Positions 14,919 to 22,473 of a stretch of 33,251 bases of DNA are shown one piece after another. Made by a program: the position numbers and the translations under genes. Every line of letters begins with the position of its first letter. Positions within the stretch are counted from its first letter, which is position 1. Source of the stretch: Candidatus Parcubacteria bacterium (GTDB lineage: Bacteria; Patescibacteriota; Patescibacteriia; Magasanikbacterales; UBA922); the NCBI GenBank assembly GCA_002869205.1, contig PKTJ01000017.1, positions 1 through 33,251 on the forward strand. The letters run 5' to 3'. Below the pieces are notes generated by a model. That model did no database searches. It was not told the DNA's origin and was given only the letters and a program-made list of their open reading frames with translations.

Positions 14919-16364
14919 TTATGCTTTCTCCCAATCCTCAACACTCTCCAAATACTCATCTTTTATTTTTTCAAAGTATTCGTGCGTTGCTTCGTATTCA
15001 TTTGGAATTATACCATCAAGAATTGCATCTTCAAGTGCCGTTTTTATTTTACCCACAGTAGGGCCTGGTTTCAGACCACATTCTTGCATAATTTCCTCAC
15101 CACGAACCGGAGACTGAAATGCACGAAGTTTATCTTTTTCCAAAACTTCTTCGATGCGTTTTTCCAAAAGATCATAATTTCTTAAACGTTTATTTAATTT
15201 TTTTGGATTACCAGTAGTAATATCACTACGACAAAGCATAAGAAGGTCATCTAGATTATCTTCTAAATTTACAACAAGACGGCGCACCGGACTGTCAGTC
15301 ACACCTTCATCCATGAGAGCGATTGGTTGTTGATGCCAGCGCACCAAATGTGCAATATACTCTGTGGCATCTTTACTCATACGCAAACGCTTACCAATCT
15401 GACGCACAATCTTTCGTCCCAAATGTTCATGCATATCAAACGCCCATCCACGGCCCTTTATAAAACTCTTTGTACCTGGTTTACCGATATCATGCATAAG
15501 CGCTGCAAAACGTAACAACACCTTGTCACTACGCTCTGCCAAATTATCAACAACACGAAATGTATGGTTAAGATTATCTTTATGACCCTTACCGTATACC
15601 TCTTCCACCCCTGCAAGATCGCACACTTCTGGCAAAAATTTTTGCATAAGTCCTGTGTGATACAGGAGCCACAGACCAATTGAAGGCTGTGGTGTCGCAA
15701 GTAATTTAAACAATTCTTCTTGAATACGTTCAGCAGAAATTATTTCAAGCCGATCTTTGTTTCGTTCAACCGCACTCAACGTTTCTTTTTCAATTTCAAA
15801 ACCGAGCTGCGATGCAAACCGACATGCACGCATCATGCGCAAAGGATCTTCTGAAAATGTTTCATCAGGGTTGAGTGGCGTACGTAGTATTTTTTTCTTC
15901 AAATCTTCTTGACCATGAAATGGATCGGTAATTTTTGAACTCAGACCAGACGCAATTACTTTTCGCGCCATTGCATTGACCGTAAAATCTCGACGTCTCA
16001 AATCCTCTTCCAAACTTGTTGCAATAACTTTTGGTTTACGAGACGCACTATCATACGACTCACTGCGCGCACCTGCAAATTCTATTTCCAACAACTTTTC
16101 TTTTGACCCATCTTCCAATTCTTTGGTAAACACATATCGAGCAGTATCGAAGTCCGGAAATTCCACAAGGCTTCCCTCTCCGTCATATATTTCATCAAAT
16201 TTTTTAGCAAATTCTAACCCAGAACCAACAACAACAAAATCAATATCTTTTTTCTTTGTTATGCCCAAAAGAAGATCGCGAACATATCCACCGACCACAT
16301 ATACGTCGACCCTCTCTTTTTCGACGACGTTGTGAATTGTCTTAAACAACGTCTTTTGGTTCAT
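14919..16364 (-). CDS. cca: CCA-adding tRNA nucleotidyltransferase with HD domain
   Basis: A 481-residue class-II nucleotidyltransferase. The head domain shows VYVVGGYVRDLLLG and the metal site DIDFVV (Asp-x-Asp), then RRDFTVNAMA with the flexible-loop motif. The neck follows with EDPLRMMRACRFASQLGFEIE, and the tail carries an HD phosphohydrolase motif (LMHDIGKPGTKS). It builds and repairs the CCA end of tRNAs. The tRNA-Trp at 33045 has no encoded CCA, so this enzyme should be essential. It starts 7 nt after the adaptor gene ends, so it is read from the AbrB-adaptor transcript. The next minus-strand gene is separated by the structured RNA. Confidence 0.93.
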   Translation of the reverse strand: MNQKTLFKTIHNVVEKERVDVYVVGGYVRDLLLGITKKKDIDFVVVGSGLEFAKKFDEIYDGEGSLVEFPDFDTARYVFTKELEDGSKEKLLEIEFAGARSESYDSASRKPKVIATSLEEDLRRRDFTVNAMARKVIASGLSSKITDPFHGQEDLKKKILRTPLNPDETFSEDPLRMMRACRFASQLGFEIEKETLSAVERNKDRLEIISAERIQEELFKLLATPQPSIGLWLLYHTGLMQKFLPEVCDLAGVEEVYGKGHKDNLNHTFRVVDNLAERSDKVLLRFAALMHDIGKPGTKSFIKGRGWAFDMHEHLGRKIVRQIGKRLRMSKDATEYIAHLVRWHQQPIALMDEGVTDSPVRRLVVNLEDNLDDLLMLCRSDITTGNPKKLNKRLRNYDLLEKRIEEVLEKDKLRAFQSPVRGEEIMQECGLKPGPTVGKIKTALEDAILDGIIPNEYEATHEYFEKIKDEYLESVEDWEKA

Positions 16365-16371
16365 AATAAAT

Positions 16372-18180
16372 TTATTCTACCTCACGAATAATAATCTCTT
16401 GCCCTTCCTCTACTCCAGATACAATTTCAACAAAGCCACCATCTCCTCGTAAACCAGTAACCACAGACATTTCCTTTGCTTCACCACCTTCCAATACACG
16501 GACATATTTTCCTTCGTCATTAGTACGAACAACACGTTGTGGTACATAGAGCACATCTTCTTTTTCTTCAGTGTAAAAAAGAACATCAGCAGTCATGCCA
16601 TTCAAAATATTATATTCTTCATCCTTATCTTCAAGTGATACTGTAACCGTGTAATAAATCACATCTTGAATTACTGTCTCTCCTATTTCTATTTCACTTA
16701 CACGTCCACTAAACTTAACATCATTTCCATACGCATCAATAGTAATCTCAGCTTCGTCAGCAGAAGAAATCTTAATAATGTCAGTCTCTGGAATATCTAC
16801 ACTTACTTCAAAGTGTGGGCTTACTAATTTTGCCACGATATCTGTCGCGCCAACATATTCCCCAACTTTACCATTTATTTTACCTACCACACCATCAACC
16901 GGTGCTATAATACGACCCTTGTTTCTCACCGCAACCGCCTGAGAAAGACTTCCATATGCTTCTGCGAGTTGAGCACGTGCAGACGCAACATCCTCATCAC
17001 GTGCAGGATTTTTTGCATCATCATATGTAGCTTGAGCTTGGTCCACAAGTGCCTGATACACGGCAACATCAGCATCTGATTTTAATTTTGCATTTTCAAA
17101 ATTGGACAATGCTTGATTGTACGCAATATTGTATGTCGAATAACTACTCTTTGCTGTTTCAATTGCTTGTAATTGATTTACCAAAGATGTGTAGTCTGTA
17201 TTTATCAAGCCACGATCTGTAGCTACAGCAGTTTTGAGTGCAGTCAATTCAGTTTGACTTAAATTACCAATAGGGATAGTAGCATCAAGAACTTCAGATA
17301 CTTTAAACAAAAGATCTTTCATGACTACAAGCGCCTCCTCTGTGGTATCGGCCGCATCATCTATTTCTTTGTGAGTAGAAAAAAGTCCAATTAGATTAAG
17401 TTGTTTGTCTACATCTGATTTTGCACTTTTTGCTTGATTGTACGCAGTCTTAGCACTATTCAATTTACTTGGACTAAACGTCGATAATACATCTTCGTAC
17501 TCATCATTAGCAAATGTATTATCAATACCCAAAATATTATCTGCTTCATTGAGTGCACCAGAAAGTGTTGTTTGCACAGACAACAATAACGCAAGTGTAT
17601 CATCATATGCATTTTGGACAATCTGACTGTCTTCTCCACCTTCTGAAAGCTCGAGATTACTCTCCGCCGTCTCAAGAGCTGCCTGAGCATTTGCAACAGT
17701 ATCAGAATACGTTGCCTTTATTTTATCTAAATTAGCTTTTGCTTGGTCCAGTTGTGCTTTTATATTTGAAACATACGCGTCTGTTTCACCTGCCAGTACT
17801 TTATCAAGGTTTGCCTTTGCACGATTTACGCTTGCACTTGCTTGAGCGACACGACCATTGAGTTCTCCGAGTTGCAATTCAGCTATAATGTCACCTGCTT
17901 TTACCTCTGCATTTGTTTGTTTATAAATCTTACCCAGACGTCCACCTGTCTCAAACCTCAAATCAAGCTCGTCAGCTGATTCAATATTACCGGCGGCGTC
18001 AACTGTCTGCGACAGCACACCACGCTCAACCATGACGGTTTCATATGTTGGAGGCTGGTTTGCTTTTTTTACATTTCCATACACTATGACTGCCAAAAGC
18101 AAACCCACTACCGCTAGTATGTAGAATAATTTTTTACGATACCACTTTTTTTTCTGTAATGTTTTAATTTCTTGTTCCAT
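16372..18180 (-). CDS. MacA/HlyD-type membrane fusion (adaptor) protein
   Basis: A 602-residue protein. A basic head and one helix (about 14-33, KLFYILAVVGLLLAVIVYGN) anchor it. Then come a first lipoyl/barrel-sandwich half (GKIYKQTNAEVKAGDIIAEL), a very long alanine-rich coiled-coil region (about 85-395), the second lipoyl half (GRIIAPVDGVVGKINGKVGEYV), a beta-barrel domain and a C-terminal domain (VPQRVVRTNDEGKYVRVLEGG). The extended coiled coil is larger than in MacA (about 370 residues in total). I chose the ATG at 18180, 4 nt after the AbrB gene stop; 14 in-frame residues upstream overlap that gene. It is the expected partner of the MacB-type pump. Confidence 0.9.
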   Translation of the reverse strand: MEQEIKTLQKKKWYRKKLFYILAVVGLLLAVIVYGNVKKANQPPTYETVMVERGVLSQTVDAAGNIESADELDLRFETGGRLGKIYKQTNAEVKAGDIIAELQLGELNGRVAQASASVNRAKANLDKVLAGETDAYVSNIKAQLDQAKANLDKIKATYSDTVANAQAALETAESNLELSEGGEDSQIVQNAYDDTLALLLSVQTTLSGALNEADNILGIDNTFANDEYEDVLSTFSPSKLNSAKTAYNQAKSAKSDVDKQLNLIGLFSTHKEIDDAADTTEEALVVMKDLLFKVSEVLDATIPIGNLSQTELTALKTAVATDRGLINTDYTSLVNQLQAIETAKSSYSTYNIAYNQALSNFENAKLKSDADVAVYQALVDQAQATYDDAKNPARDEDVASARAQLAEAYGSLSQAVAVRNKGRIIAPVDGVVGKINGKVGEYVGATDIVAKLVSPHFEVSVDIPETDIIKISSADEAEITIDAYGNDVKFSGRVSEIEIGETVIQDVIYYTVTVSLEDKDEEYNILNGMTADVLFYTEEKEDVLYVPQRVVRTNDEGKYVRVLEGGEAKEMSVVTGLRGDGGFVEIVSGVEEGQEIIIREVE

Positions 18181-18184
18181 ATAA

Positions 18185-18415
18185 TTATTTTTTAATTTTT
18201 TTAATTTGAGAAGTAATATCACTTATAAAAGTTTCCATGAGATCAGTTGGTAGAAGTACAATCGCCCCACCTTTTTCCATGACCAAAAACGAATCTCCTT
18301 TGTTGAGATCTAGCGAATCACGAAGTTTTTTTGGTATCACAACCTGGCCACGCTCTCCAATAGATGCCGTACCGTGCATCTCACCCCATGCATCAAAATG
18401 TTTTTTGTTCTTCAT
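18185..18415 (-). CDS. AbrB/SpoVT-type DNA-binding regulator
   Basis: A 76-residue protein whose core GERGQVVIPKKLRDSLDLNKGD and SFLVMEKGGAIVLLP is the swapped-hairpin AbrB/MazE/SpoVT fold; two chains make one DNA-binding barrel. A helical tail (METFISDITSQIKKIKK) may mediate oligomerisation. It is the first gene of the transcript carrying the adaptor and cca genes. A perfect 24-bp palindrome lies between its -10 and its start codon, which points to autoregulation and control of the adaptor. It could also be the antitoxin of a toxin pair, but no toxin gene is adjacent. Confidence 0.9.
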   Translation of the reverse strand: MKNKKHFDAWGEMHGTASIGERGQVVIPKKLRDSLDLNKGDSFLVMEKGGAIVLLPTDLMETFISDITSQIKKIKK

Positions 18416-18426
18416 ATAAAAATAAT

Positions 18427-18450
18427 ATAAGTATGAAATTTCATACTTAT
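18427..18450. promoter_or_regulatory. 24-bp perfect palindrome, probable AbrB-type operator
   Basis: Half-site ATAAGTATGAAA is followed by its exact reverse complement, with no spacer. It lies 12-35 nt upstream of the AbrB-type gene start and overlaps the end of the -10, covering the transcription start. It is well placed for autorepression. Confidence 0.7.
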
Positions 18451-18476
18451 CATATCATGTCTGTTAAAAAAGTCAA
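18449..18476 (-). promoter_or_regulatory. Promoter of the AbrB-adaptor-cca unit
   Basis: On the minus strand TTGACT (18471-18476), a 16-nt spacer and TATGAT (18449-18454). The palindrome at 18427-18450 follows immediately. Confidence 0.7.
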
Positions 18477-18487
18477 TATGTGTATAT

Positions 18488-19498
18488 TTAATCAAGATTT
18501 TGCAAAAAATCCTTAAATGCTCTACGGGGGTCATGTTTACTTGTGACACAATGATACACCACATGTGCAAATGGTGCGTGTATATGATATTTACGTACCA
18601 AACGGACCAAACATCGTGCCGCATCCACACCCTCTACCGTCTGGGTAATCTTTTTCAAAGATTGCGAAGCGGTATATCCTTTTCCCAAAAATTCACCAAA
18701 CGTACGATTGCGACTATCCGAACAAAGAGAGGTTCCTATAAGATCCCCTATTCCTGCCAAATGATATGCTGTCTGACGTTTTCCACCCATTGCATATATA
18801 AGATCTGAAATTTCTCTAAGCGCATAGGTCAAAAGTGCTGCTTTTGTATTGAGCCCATATCCCAGACCATCACACATACCAATCGCTATACTGTATACGT
18901 TTTTAAACGATCCACCAACCTCCACGCCTATCACATCGGCTGTTGGTACAAGTCGAACATAGTCATTCTCCATCACGTCACGGACACGTGTAATAGCGCG
19001 ACGATTTTTTGAAGCAATATTCATTGCAGTAAATTGTTTTTTTACCATCTGACCGGCAACAGCTGGACCTGAGATAGTAGCTACATTTTTACGCAACTTT
19101 GGTCGCACATGCTTCATAATAATATGCGGTATGAGACGTAAATTCTGCGGCTCCACGCCCTTTGACACATCCACTATTACAGCATCATGAGCAATACTGC
19201 GTGCAGCAAATGATATAGTGTGTTCAAGAGCCCCACTTGGAATGACAAGAAATACAACATGTGCGTCTTCTAATGCTTCGTGAATCACATACTTTGGTAC
19301 AATATTTTTTGAAAGCTTCACTCCTTTGAGATATTTTTTATTTTCTCTAAATTTTTCAATTTGTTTTAAGGGCAAAGAATCGCCTTCCCAATTCCATATA
19401 CGTACTTCATGTCCATTGTCAGCCAAAACCTGGGCCACTGCTGTGCCCATATTCCCCGCTCCAAGGACGGTTACGATCTGTTTTACTTTTTTCTTCAT
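18488..19498 (-). CDS. gpsA: NAD(P)-dependent glycerol-3-phosphate dehydrogenase
   Basis: A 336-residue protein. The Rossmann start VTVLGAGNMGTAVAQVLADNGHEVRIW contains GxGxxG; VVFLVIPSGALE and VIVDVSKGVEP follow; and GSFKNVYSIAIGMCDGLGYGLNTKAAL holds the catalytic lysine of the family. It reduces dihydroxyacetone phosphate to sn-glycerol-3-phosphate, the backbone of glycerophospholipids, in the cytoplasm. The family-B repeat copy 2 lies between uppP and this gene, its edge 12 nt from the start. Probably cotranscribed with uppP. Confidence 0.95.
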   Translation of the reverse strand: MKKKVKQIVTVLGAGNMGTAVAQVLADNGHEVRIWNWEGDSLPLKQIEKFRENKKYLKGVKLSKNIVPKYVIHEALEDAHVVFLVIPSGALEHTISFAARSIAHDAVIVDVSKGVEPQNLRLIPHIIMKHVRPKLRKNVATISGPAVAGQMVKKQFTAMNIASKNRRAITRVRDVMENDYVRLVPTADVIGVEVGGSFKNVYSIAIGMCDGLGYGLNTKAALLTYALREISDLIYAMGGKRQTAYHLAGIGDLIGTSLCSDSRNRTFGEFLGKGYTASQSLKKITQTVEGVDAARCLVRLVRKYHIHAPFAHVVYHCVTSKHDPRRAFKDFLQNLD

Positions 19499-19510
19499 AC
19501 TTCTTTGATA

Positions 19511-19607
19511 TTCTGATTTCCAGATAATCCAGATTTACAGATATTTTATCCGTAAATCTGGATTATTCCCGAAGGTGAATGCCCAAGGGGTATCCGTATA
19601 TCAGTAT
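19511..19607. repeat. Family-B palindromic repeat, copy 2 (uppP/gpsA junction)
   Basis: Arms ATAATCCAGATTTAC (19524-19538) and GTAAATCTGGATTAT (19552-19566) are perfect complements. About 25 nt with no match in copies 1 and 3 follow, then TATCCGTATATCAGTAT, the exact reverse complement of the outer edge of copy 1. It spans the whole gap from just before the gpsA start to the uppP stop. Confidence 0.8.
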
Positions 19608-20420
19608 CTAAATAAGATACACAAGAATCAAAACACCAATAACAACCCTATATACAACAAATGGTGCAAAACTCCATTTCTGGATAATCTTCATAAGACC
19701 AGTAATGGCAAAAAAACCACTCACCACCGCACTTATAAATCCAATAATCAGTGGCAACATAGCAACATTACCTAATCCGTTTTGAGCTAATTCTAACACT
19801 TGTAAGAGTCCTGCAAGTGCAATCACAGGGATGCTCATAAGAAATGAAAATTCTGCAGCTGATTTTTTATCAAATTTTGAGAATAGCCCTGCCGTCATCG
19901 TAATACCTGATCTACTCGTTCCAGGAATTAGTGCGATAGCCTGCGCGCAACCGATAAACAATGTTTGCTTCCAGTCTGTTGAATCTAAATTCTTTCTTCT
20001 TTCTACTATATTCTTTCTACTATACCTGTCAGCAAAAAATAACATAATTCCCCAAAATATAAGCCCAAAAGCAATAACAGAAGTCGAACGCAAATTGGTT
20101 TCTATCCAATTATCAAACAACAAACCAACTACTCCGGCAGGGATAATACTAAGTATCAACAACCATCCTAACTTGCGGTCTTGTTTCATCTCCGTTCGCC
20201 TATAGAGAAATACTGCACGTAGAATACTCCAAATCTTTTTTCTAAAATAAACAACAACTGCCAACAATGTACCAAGATGCATAATCGTATCAAACGCAAG
20301 ACCTTGGTCTACCCACCCAAACAACTTGGGTATAAACACAAGATGCCCCGAACTAGAAATCGGCAAAAATTCAGTAACCCCTTGGATCACTCCTAAAACT
20401 ATGGCTTGTATAATAGACAT
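19608..20420 (-). CDS. uppP: Undecaprenyl-diphosphate phosphatase UppP (BacA)
   Basis: A 270-residue membrane protein with both signature motifs: QGVTEFLPISSSGHL near the N-terminus and LIPGTSRSGITM in the second half, plus seven to eight hydrophobic helices. It dephosphorylates undecaprenyl diphosphate at the membrane surface to recycle the lipid carrier for peptidoglycan and other envelope polymers. The promoter places the transcript start about 2 nt before the ATG, so the mRNA should be leaderless. gpsA follows in the same direction, giving a small lipid/envelope unit. Confidence 0.96.
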   Translation of the reverse strand: MSIIQAIVLGVIQGVTEFLPISSSGHLVFIPKLFGWVDQGLAFDTIMHLGTLLAVVVYFRKKIWSILRAVFLYRRTEMKQDRKLGWLLILSIIPAGVVGLLFDNWIETNLRSTSVIAFGLIFWGIMLFFADRYSRKNIVERRKNLDSTDWKQTLFIGCAQAIALIPGTSRSGITMTAGLFSKFDKKSAAEFSFLMSIPVIALAGLLQVLELAQNGLGNVAMLPLIIGFISAVVSGFFAITGLMKIIQKWSFAPFVVYRVVIGVLILVYLI

Positions 20421-20428
20421 ATAGCTAA

Positions 20429-20457
20429 ATTATACCACAAATAACTCATTTTTTGAA
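20429..20457 (-). promoter_or_regulatory. uppP promoter, near-leaderless
   Basis: On the minus strand TTCAAA (20452-20457), a 17-nt spacer and TATAAT (20429-20434) preceded by TGTGG. The -10 ends 8 nt before the ATG. Confidence 0.65.
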
Positions 20458-20545
20458 TAAAATATGGCATATCTTACACACATAAGTGCTATCTTGTATT
20501 TTACGTATATTTTACTATGTTTTTGCCCATTTATTGGGTATACTA

Positions 20546-20574
20546 TTGACATTACCTCCAAAATATGGTAAAGT
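20546..20574 (+). promoter_or_regulatory. Promoter of the GC-rich island
   Basis: TTGACA, a 17-nt spacer and TAAAGT (about 20569-20574). The promoter is AT-rich and native-looking; the GC-rich sequence begins immediately after the -10. Confidence 0.55.
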
Positions 20575-20584
20575 CGCGCGTCTC

Positions 20585-20598
20585 GCAGGTGGAGCTGC
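20585..20598 (+). repeat. Left 14-bp inverted repeat of the GC-rich island
   Basis: GCAGGTGGAGCTGC is the exact reverse complement of GCAGCTCCACCTGC at 21030-21043. The two copies bracket the 105-residue gene. Confidence 0.75.
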
Positions 20599-20614
20599 TA
20601 GGCAAAACGACGTG

Positions 20615-20640
20615 CTGGCGAAGACTTATATTCGCCATAA
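20615..20640 (+). promoter_or_regulatory. Alternative hairpins before the island ribosome binding site
   Basis: TGGCGAA-GACTTATA-TTCGCCA forms a 7-bp stem. The overlapping CTTAT-ATTCGCC-ATAAG forms a different 5-bp stem that would hold the edge of the AAGGAGG site. The two are mutually exclusive, a layout that can switch translation. Confidence 0.4.
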
Positions 20641-20649
20641 GGAGGAATC

Positions 20650-20967
20650 ATGGATGGACGTAACATCCTTCGACCCCTCGTGGGTCTGCTCATTCTCGTC
20701 GCCGTCAGCCTCGCGGCCCACGGTGCATGGAACATTCAACAAGGGGCGGCTTTTGAAGCCGCCACTTCGACGGTGACCTTCACCGACACGAACGCCGACC
20801 AGGCGTGGGCGCACAACGAAGCTCGTGCGAACCAGCTCACCAAGACCTCTACCGCAGGGGTTGTGGAAGTCTGGGTCGCGATCGGCCTCGTGGCCCTCGC
20901 CATCGGGACTTATTACTACCGTCGCAAGGACGGTATCACCCTGCGAGAAATCGCGGCCATGTTCTAG
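20650..20967 (+). CDS. Two-helix membrane protein of a GC-rich island, unknown function
   Basis: A 105-residue protein. The N-terminal helix or signal anchor (about 8-25, LVGLLILVAVSLAAHGAW) is followed by a polar middle rich in Ala, Thr and Asp (TSTVTFTDTNADQAWAHNEA), a second helix (about 70-87, VVEVWVAIGLVALAIGTYYY) and a short basic tail RRKDGITLREIAAMF. It has a consensus ribosome binding site, AAGGAGG, 6 nt before the ATG, unlike its neighbours. Codons end mostly in G or C (GCC, CTC, ACC, GTC), opposite to the rest of the window, which points to recent transfer or an assembly chimera. No family is recognised. Confidence 0.65.
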   Translation: MDGRNILRPLVGLLILVAVSLAAHGAWNIQQGAAFEAATSTVTFTDTNADQAWAHNEARANQLTKTSTAGVVEVWVAIGLVALAIGTYYYRRKDGITLREIAAMF

Positions 20968-20979
20968 GAGGGCTCGCCT

Positions 20980-21060
20980 ATGGACACGTACGATTCGCGC
21001 GCCGACCTTTCTACGGACGGCGCCACCGGGCAGCTCCACCTGCCCATCTCTCCTATATGA
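20980..21060 (+). CDS. Possible 26-residue peptide at the end of the GC-rich island
   Basis: Starts MDTYDSRADLSTDGATGQL and ends PISPI before TGA. A good AGGAGG site (overlapping the previous stop) lies 9 nt before the ATG. The right inverted repeat is inside the ORF and encodes the GQLHLP part. It could be the start of a gene cut off when the island joined AT-rich sequence. No function known. Confidence 0.4.
   Translation: MDTYDSRADLSTDGATGQLHLPISPI
21030..21043 (+). repeat. Right 14-bp inverted repeat of the GC-rich island
   Basis: GCAGCTCCACCTGC mirrors the left copy. It also overlaps a local hairpin GGGCAG-CTCCAC-CTGCCC that would compete with long-range pairing. AT-rich sequence resumes about 10 nt later. 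Confidence 0.75.
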
Positions 21061-21086
21061 ATATATCTATGTTCATAAAGGAAAAT

Positions 21087-21117
21087 AAAAAACCGCTCAA
21101 TTATGAGACGGTTTTTT
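21087..21117. terminator. Bidirectional terminator between the island and metK
   Basis: AAAAAACCG / CGGTTTTTT encloses CTCA-ATTA-TGAG with one bulged A. T-tracts are present on both strands, so it serves the + strand island and the minus-strand metK. Confidence 0.85.
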
Positions 21118-21130
21118 GTTTACATTGTTT

Positions 21131-22288
21131 TTATGACACTTTTGCTTTCAGCTCGTCCACTTTATCTATTTTCTCCCACGGAAATTCATCTCTTCCAAAA
21201 TGTCCATAACTAGCTGTTGGTTTATATATTGGGCGCTTGAGATCAAGGGTTTCAATAATGCCCGCAGGAGTAAGGTCAAAGACTTCTCTCACCACTTCAG
21301 TTAATTTTTCTTGATCAACTTTTCCTGTGCCAAAGGTATCTACGAGGACACTTGTCGGCTCTGGATAACCAATTGCATATGAGAGCTGCACTTCACACTC
21401 GTCTGCCAGATCAGCAGCAACGATATTTTTGGCAACATAGCGAGCCATGTATGCTCCTGAACGATCTTGCTTGTTTGGTACTTTCCCAGAAAACGCTCCG
21501 CCGCCATGACGACCACGACCACCATACGTATCTACGATGATCTTGCGACCAGTCACACCTGTGTCACCCTGCGGCCCACCAATAATAAACACACCAGTCT
21601 CATTGATATAATATTTGGTATTTTCATCACAATACTCTCCACAAATAGGATCTATAATTTCACGTTTAACATCTGTACGAATCTGTTCAAGTGTAACTCC
21701 TGGATCATGTTGTGTGGCAATGACTACTGCGTCGACACGTTTTGGTTTACCGTCCTCATACTCCACCGTAACCTGACTTTTGCCATCTGGACGCAAATAT
21801 GCCAGTTCACCCTTTTTGCGAACACGTGCAAGACGCTTGGTAAGACCATGAGCAAGCATGATTGGTAATGGCATAAACTCTTCTGTTTCTTTGCAAGCAA
21901 ACCCAAACATCATACCTTGATCCCCTGCTCCCTGAGCTTTGTGAGGATGACCTTCAGCCTCTTTTTCACCTTGTGCAATATCTGGGCTTTGTTCATCCAC
22001 AGCGACCATGACACCACAACTCTTATAATCAATACCGTATTCAGCATTGGTGTACCCAATATCTTTTAATGTACCTCGCACAATAGATGGAATATCTACA
22101 TATGTTTTGGTGGTTATTTCACCACCAACCACTACAAGACCTGTTGTCGTAAAAACCTCACAACAACATGCCCCATCAGGATCGTCTGTAAGAACTGCGT
22201 CAAGAACTGCATCTGAAATTTGATCACAAATCTTATCTGGATGACCTTCGGTCACAGACTCAGATGTGAATAAATATTTTTCTGCCAT
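21131..22288 (-). CDS. metK: S-adenosylmethionine synthetase
   Basis: A 385-residue protein of normal length. Signature stretches include [37 protein letters not shown] (methionine/ATP loop), and the [24 protein letters not shown]-loop-like motif. It joins ATP and methionine to form SAM, the methyl donor, in the cytoplasm. The transcript has a structured leader with a terminator touching the start codon, so expression is likely controlled by early termination. The gene is last in the minus-strand run of envelope genes but has its own promoter. Confidence 0.97.
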   Translation of the reverse strand: MAEKYLFTSESVTEGHPDKICDQISDAVLDAVLTDDPDGACCCEVFTTTGLVVVGGEITTKTYVDIPSIVRGTLKDIGYTNAEYGIDYKSCGVMVAVDEQSPDIAQGEKEAEGHPHKAQGAGDQGMMFGFACKETEEFMPLPIMLAHGLTKRLARVRKKGELAYLRPDGKSQVTVEYEDGKPKRVDAVVIATQHDPGVTLEQIRTDVKREIIDPICGEYCDENTKYYINETGVFIIGGPQGDTGVTGRKIIVDTYGGRGRHGGGAFSGKVPNKQDRSGAYMARYVAKNIVAADLADECEVQLSYAIGYPEPTSVLVDTFGTGKVDQEKLTEVVREVFDLTPAGIIETLDLKRPIYKPTASYGHFGRDEFPWEKIDKVDELKAKVS

Positions 22289-22293
22289 ACAAA

Positions 22294-22313
22294 AAAACGC
22301 GTTAAAGCGTTTT
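22294..22313 (-). terminator. Attenuator-type terminator at the metK start
   Basis: On the minus strand AAAACGC-TTTAAC-GCGTTTT is followed by more T, ending 2-3 nt before the ATG. Four A of its first arm are shared with the 3' strand of the leader's closing helix, so the two structures compete. Confidence 0.7.
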
Positions 22314-22423
22314 GGAAGATAGACACACCCGCCAAAATATGACGAAGGCGGGAAGGAAGTTGTTGAGCAGTAATCCCTCTAATAGGGATAAAACCAACCA
22401 ACAACTAACACCATTCTCCAAAA
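22310..22423 (-). promoter_or_regulatory. Candidate riboswitch: three-way-junction leader of metK
   Basis: On the minus strand, P1 is TTTTGGA/TCCAAAA (22417-22423 with 22310-22316). P2 is AGTTGTTG/CAACAACT (22399-22406 with 22358-22365), topped by the hairpin ATCCCT-ATTAG-AGGGAT (22373-22389). P3 is CCCGCC/GGCGGG (22347-22352 with 22328-22333). Three helices meet in one junction with purine-rich linkers, directly before a terminator and metK. This is the build of a metabolite riboswitch, and SAM would be the natural ligand. The conserved cores of SAM-I, SAM-II and SAM-III are not recognisable. Confidence 0.6.
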
Positions 22424-22433
22424 CACATAAATT

Positions 22434-22473
22434 ATTGTAAATGTATACTAAAACAATTTCAATTATTTGTCAA
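22434..22473 (-). promoter_or_regulatory. metK promoter
   Basis: Two overlapping options on the minus strand. The first is TTGAAA (22457-22462)-17-TACAAT (22434-22439), and the second is TTGACA (22468-22473)-17-TAGTAT. Both start the transcript just before the three-way junction. Confidence 0.6.

Noticed and set aside
20626-21039. 137-residue ORF on the minus strand of the GC-rich island
   Set aside because: Long open frames on both strands are expected in GC-rich DNA. It lacks a ribosome binding site and hydrophobic or domain logic, while the + strand gene has both a consensus site and two membrane helices.
22310-22423. Known SAM-I riboswitch
   Set aside because: The conserved AGAG..AGGGA..UGAA..GCAACC core is missing, and the helix layout is a three-way junction.
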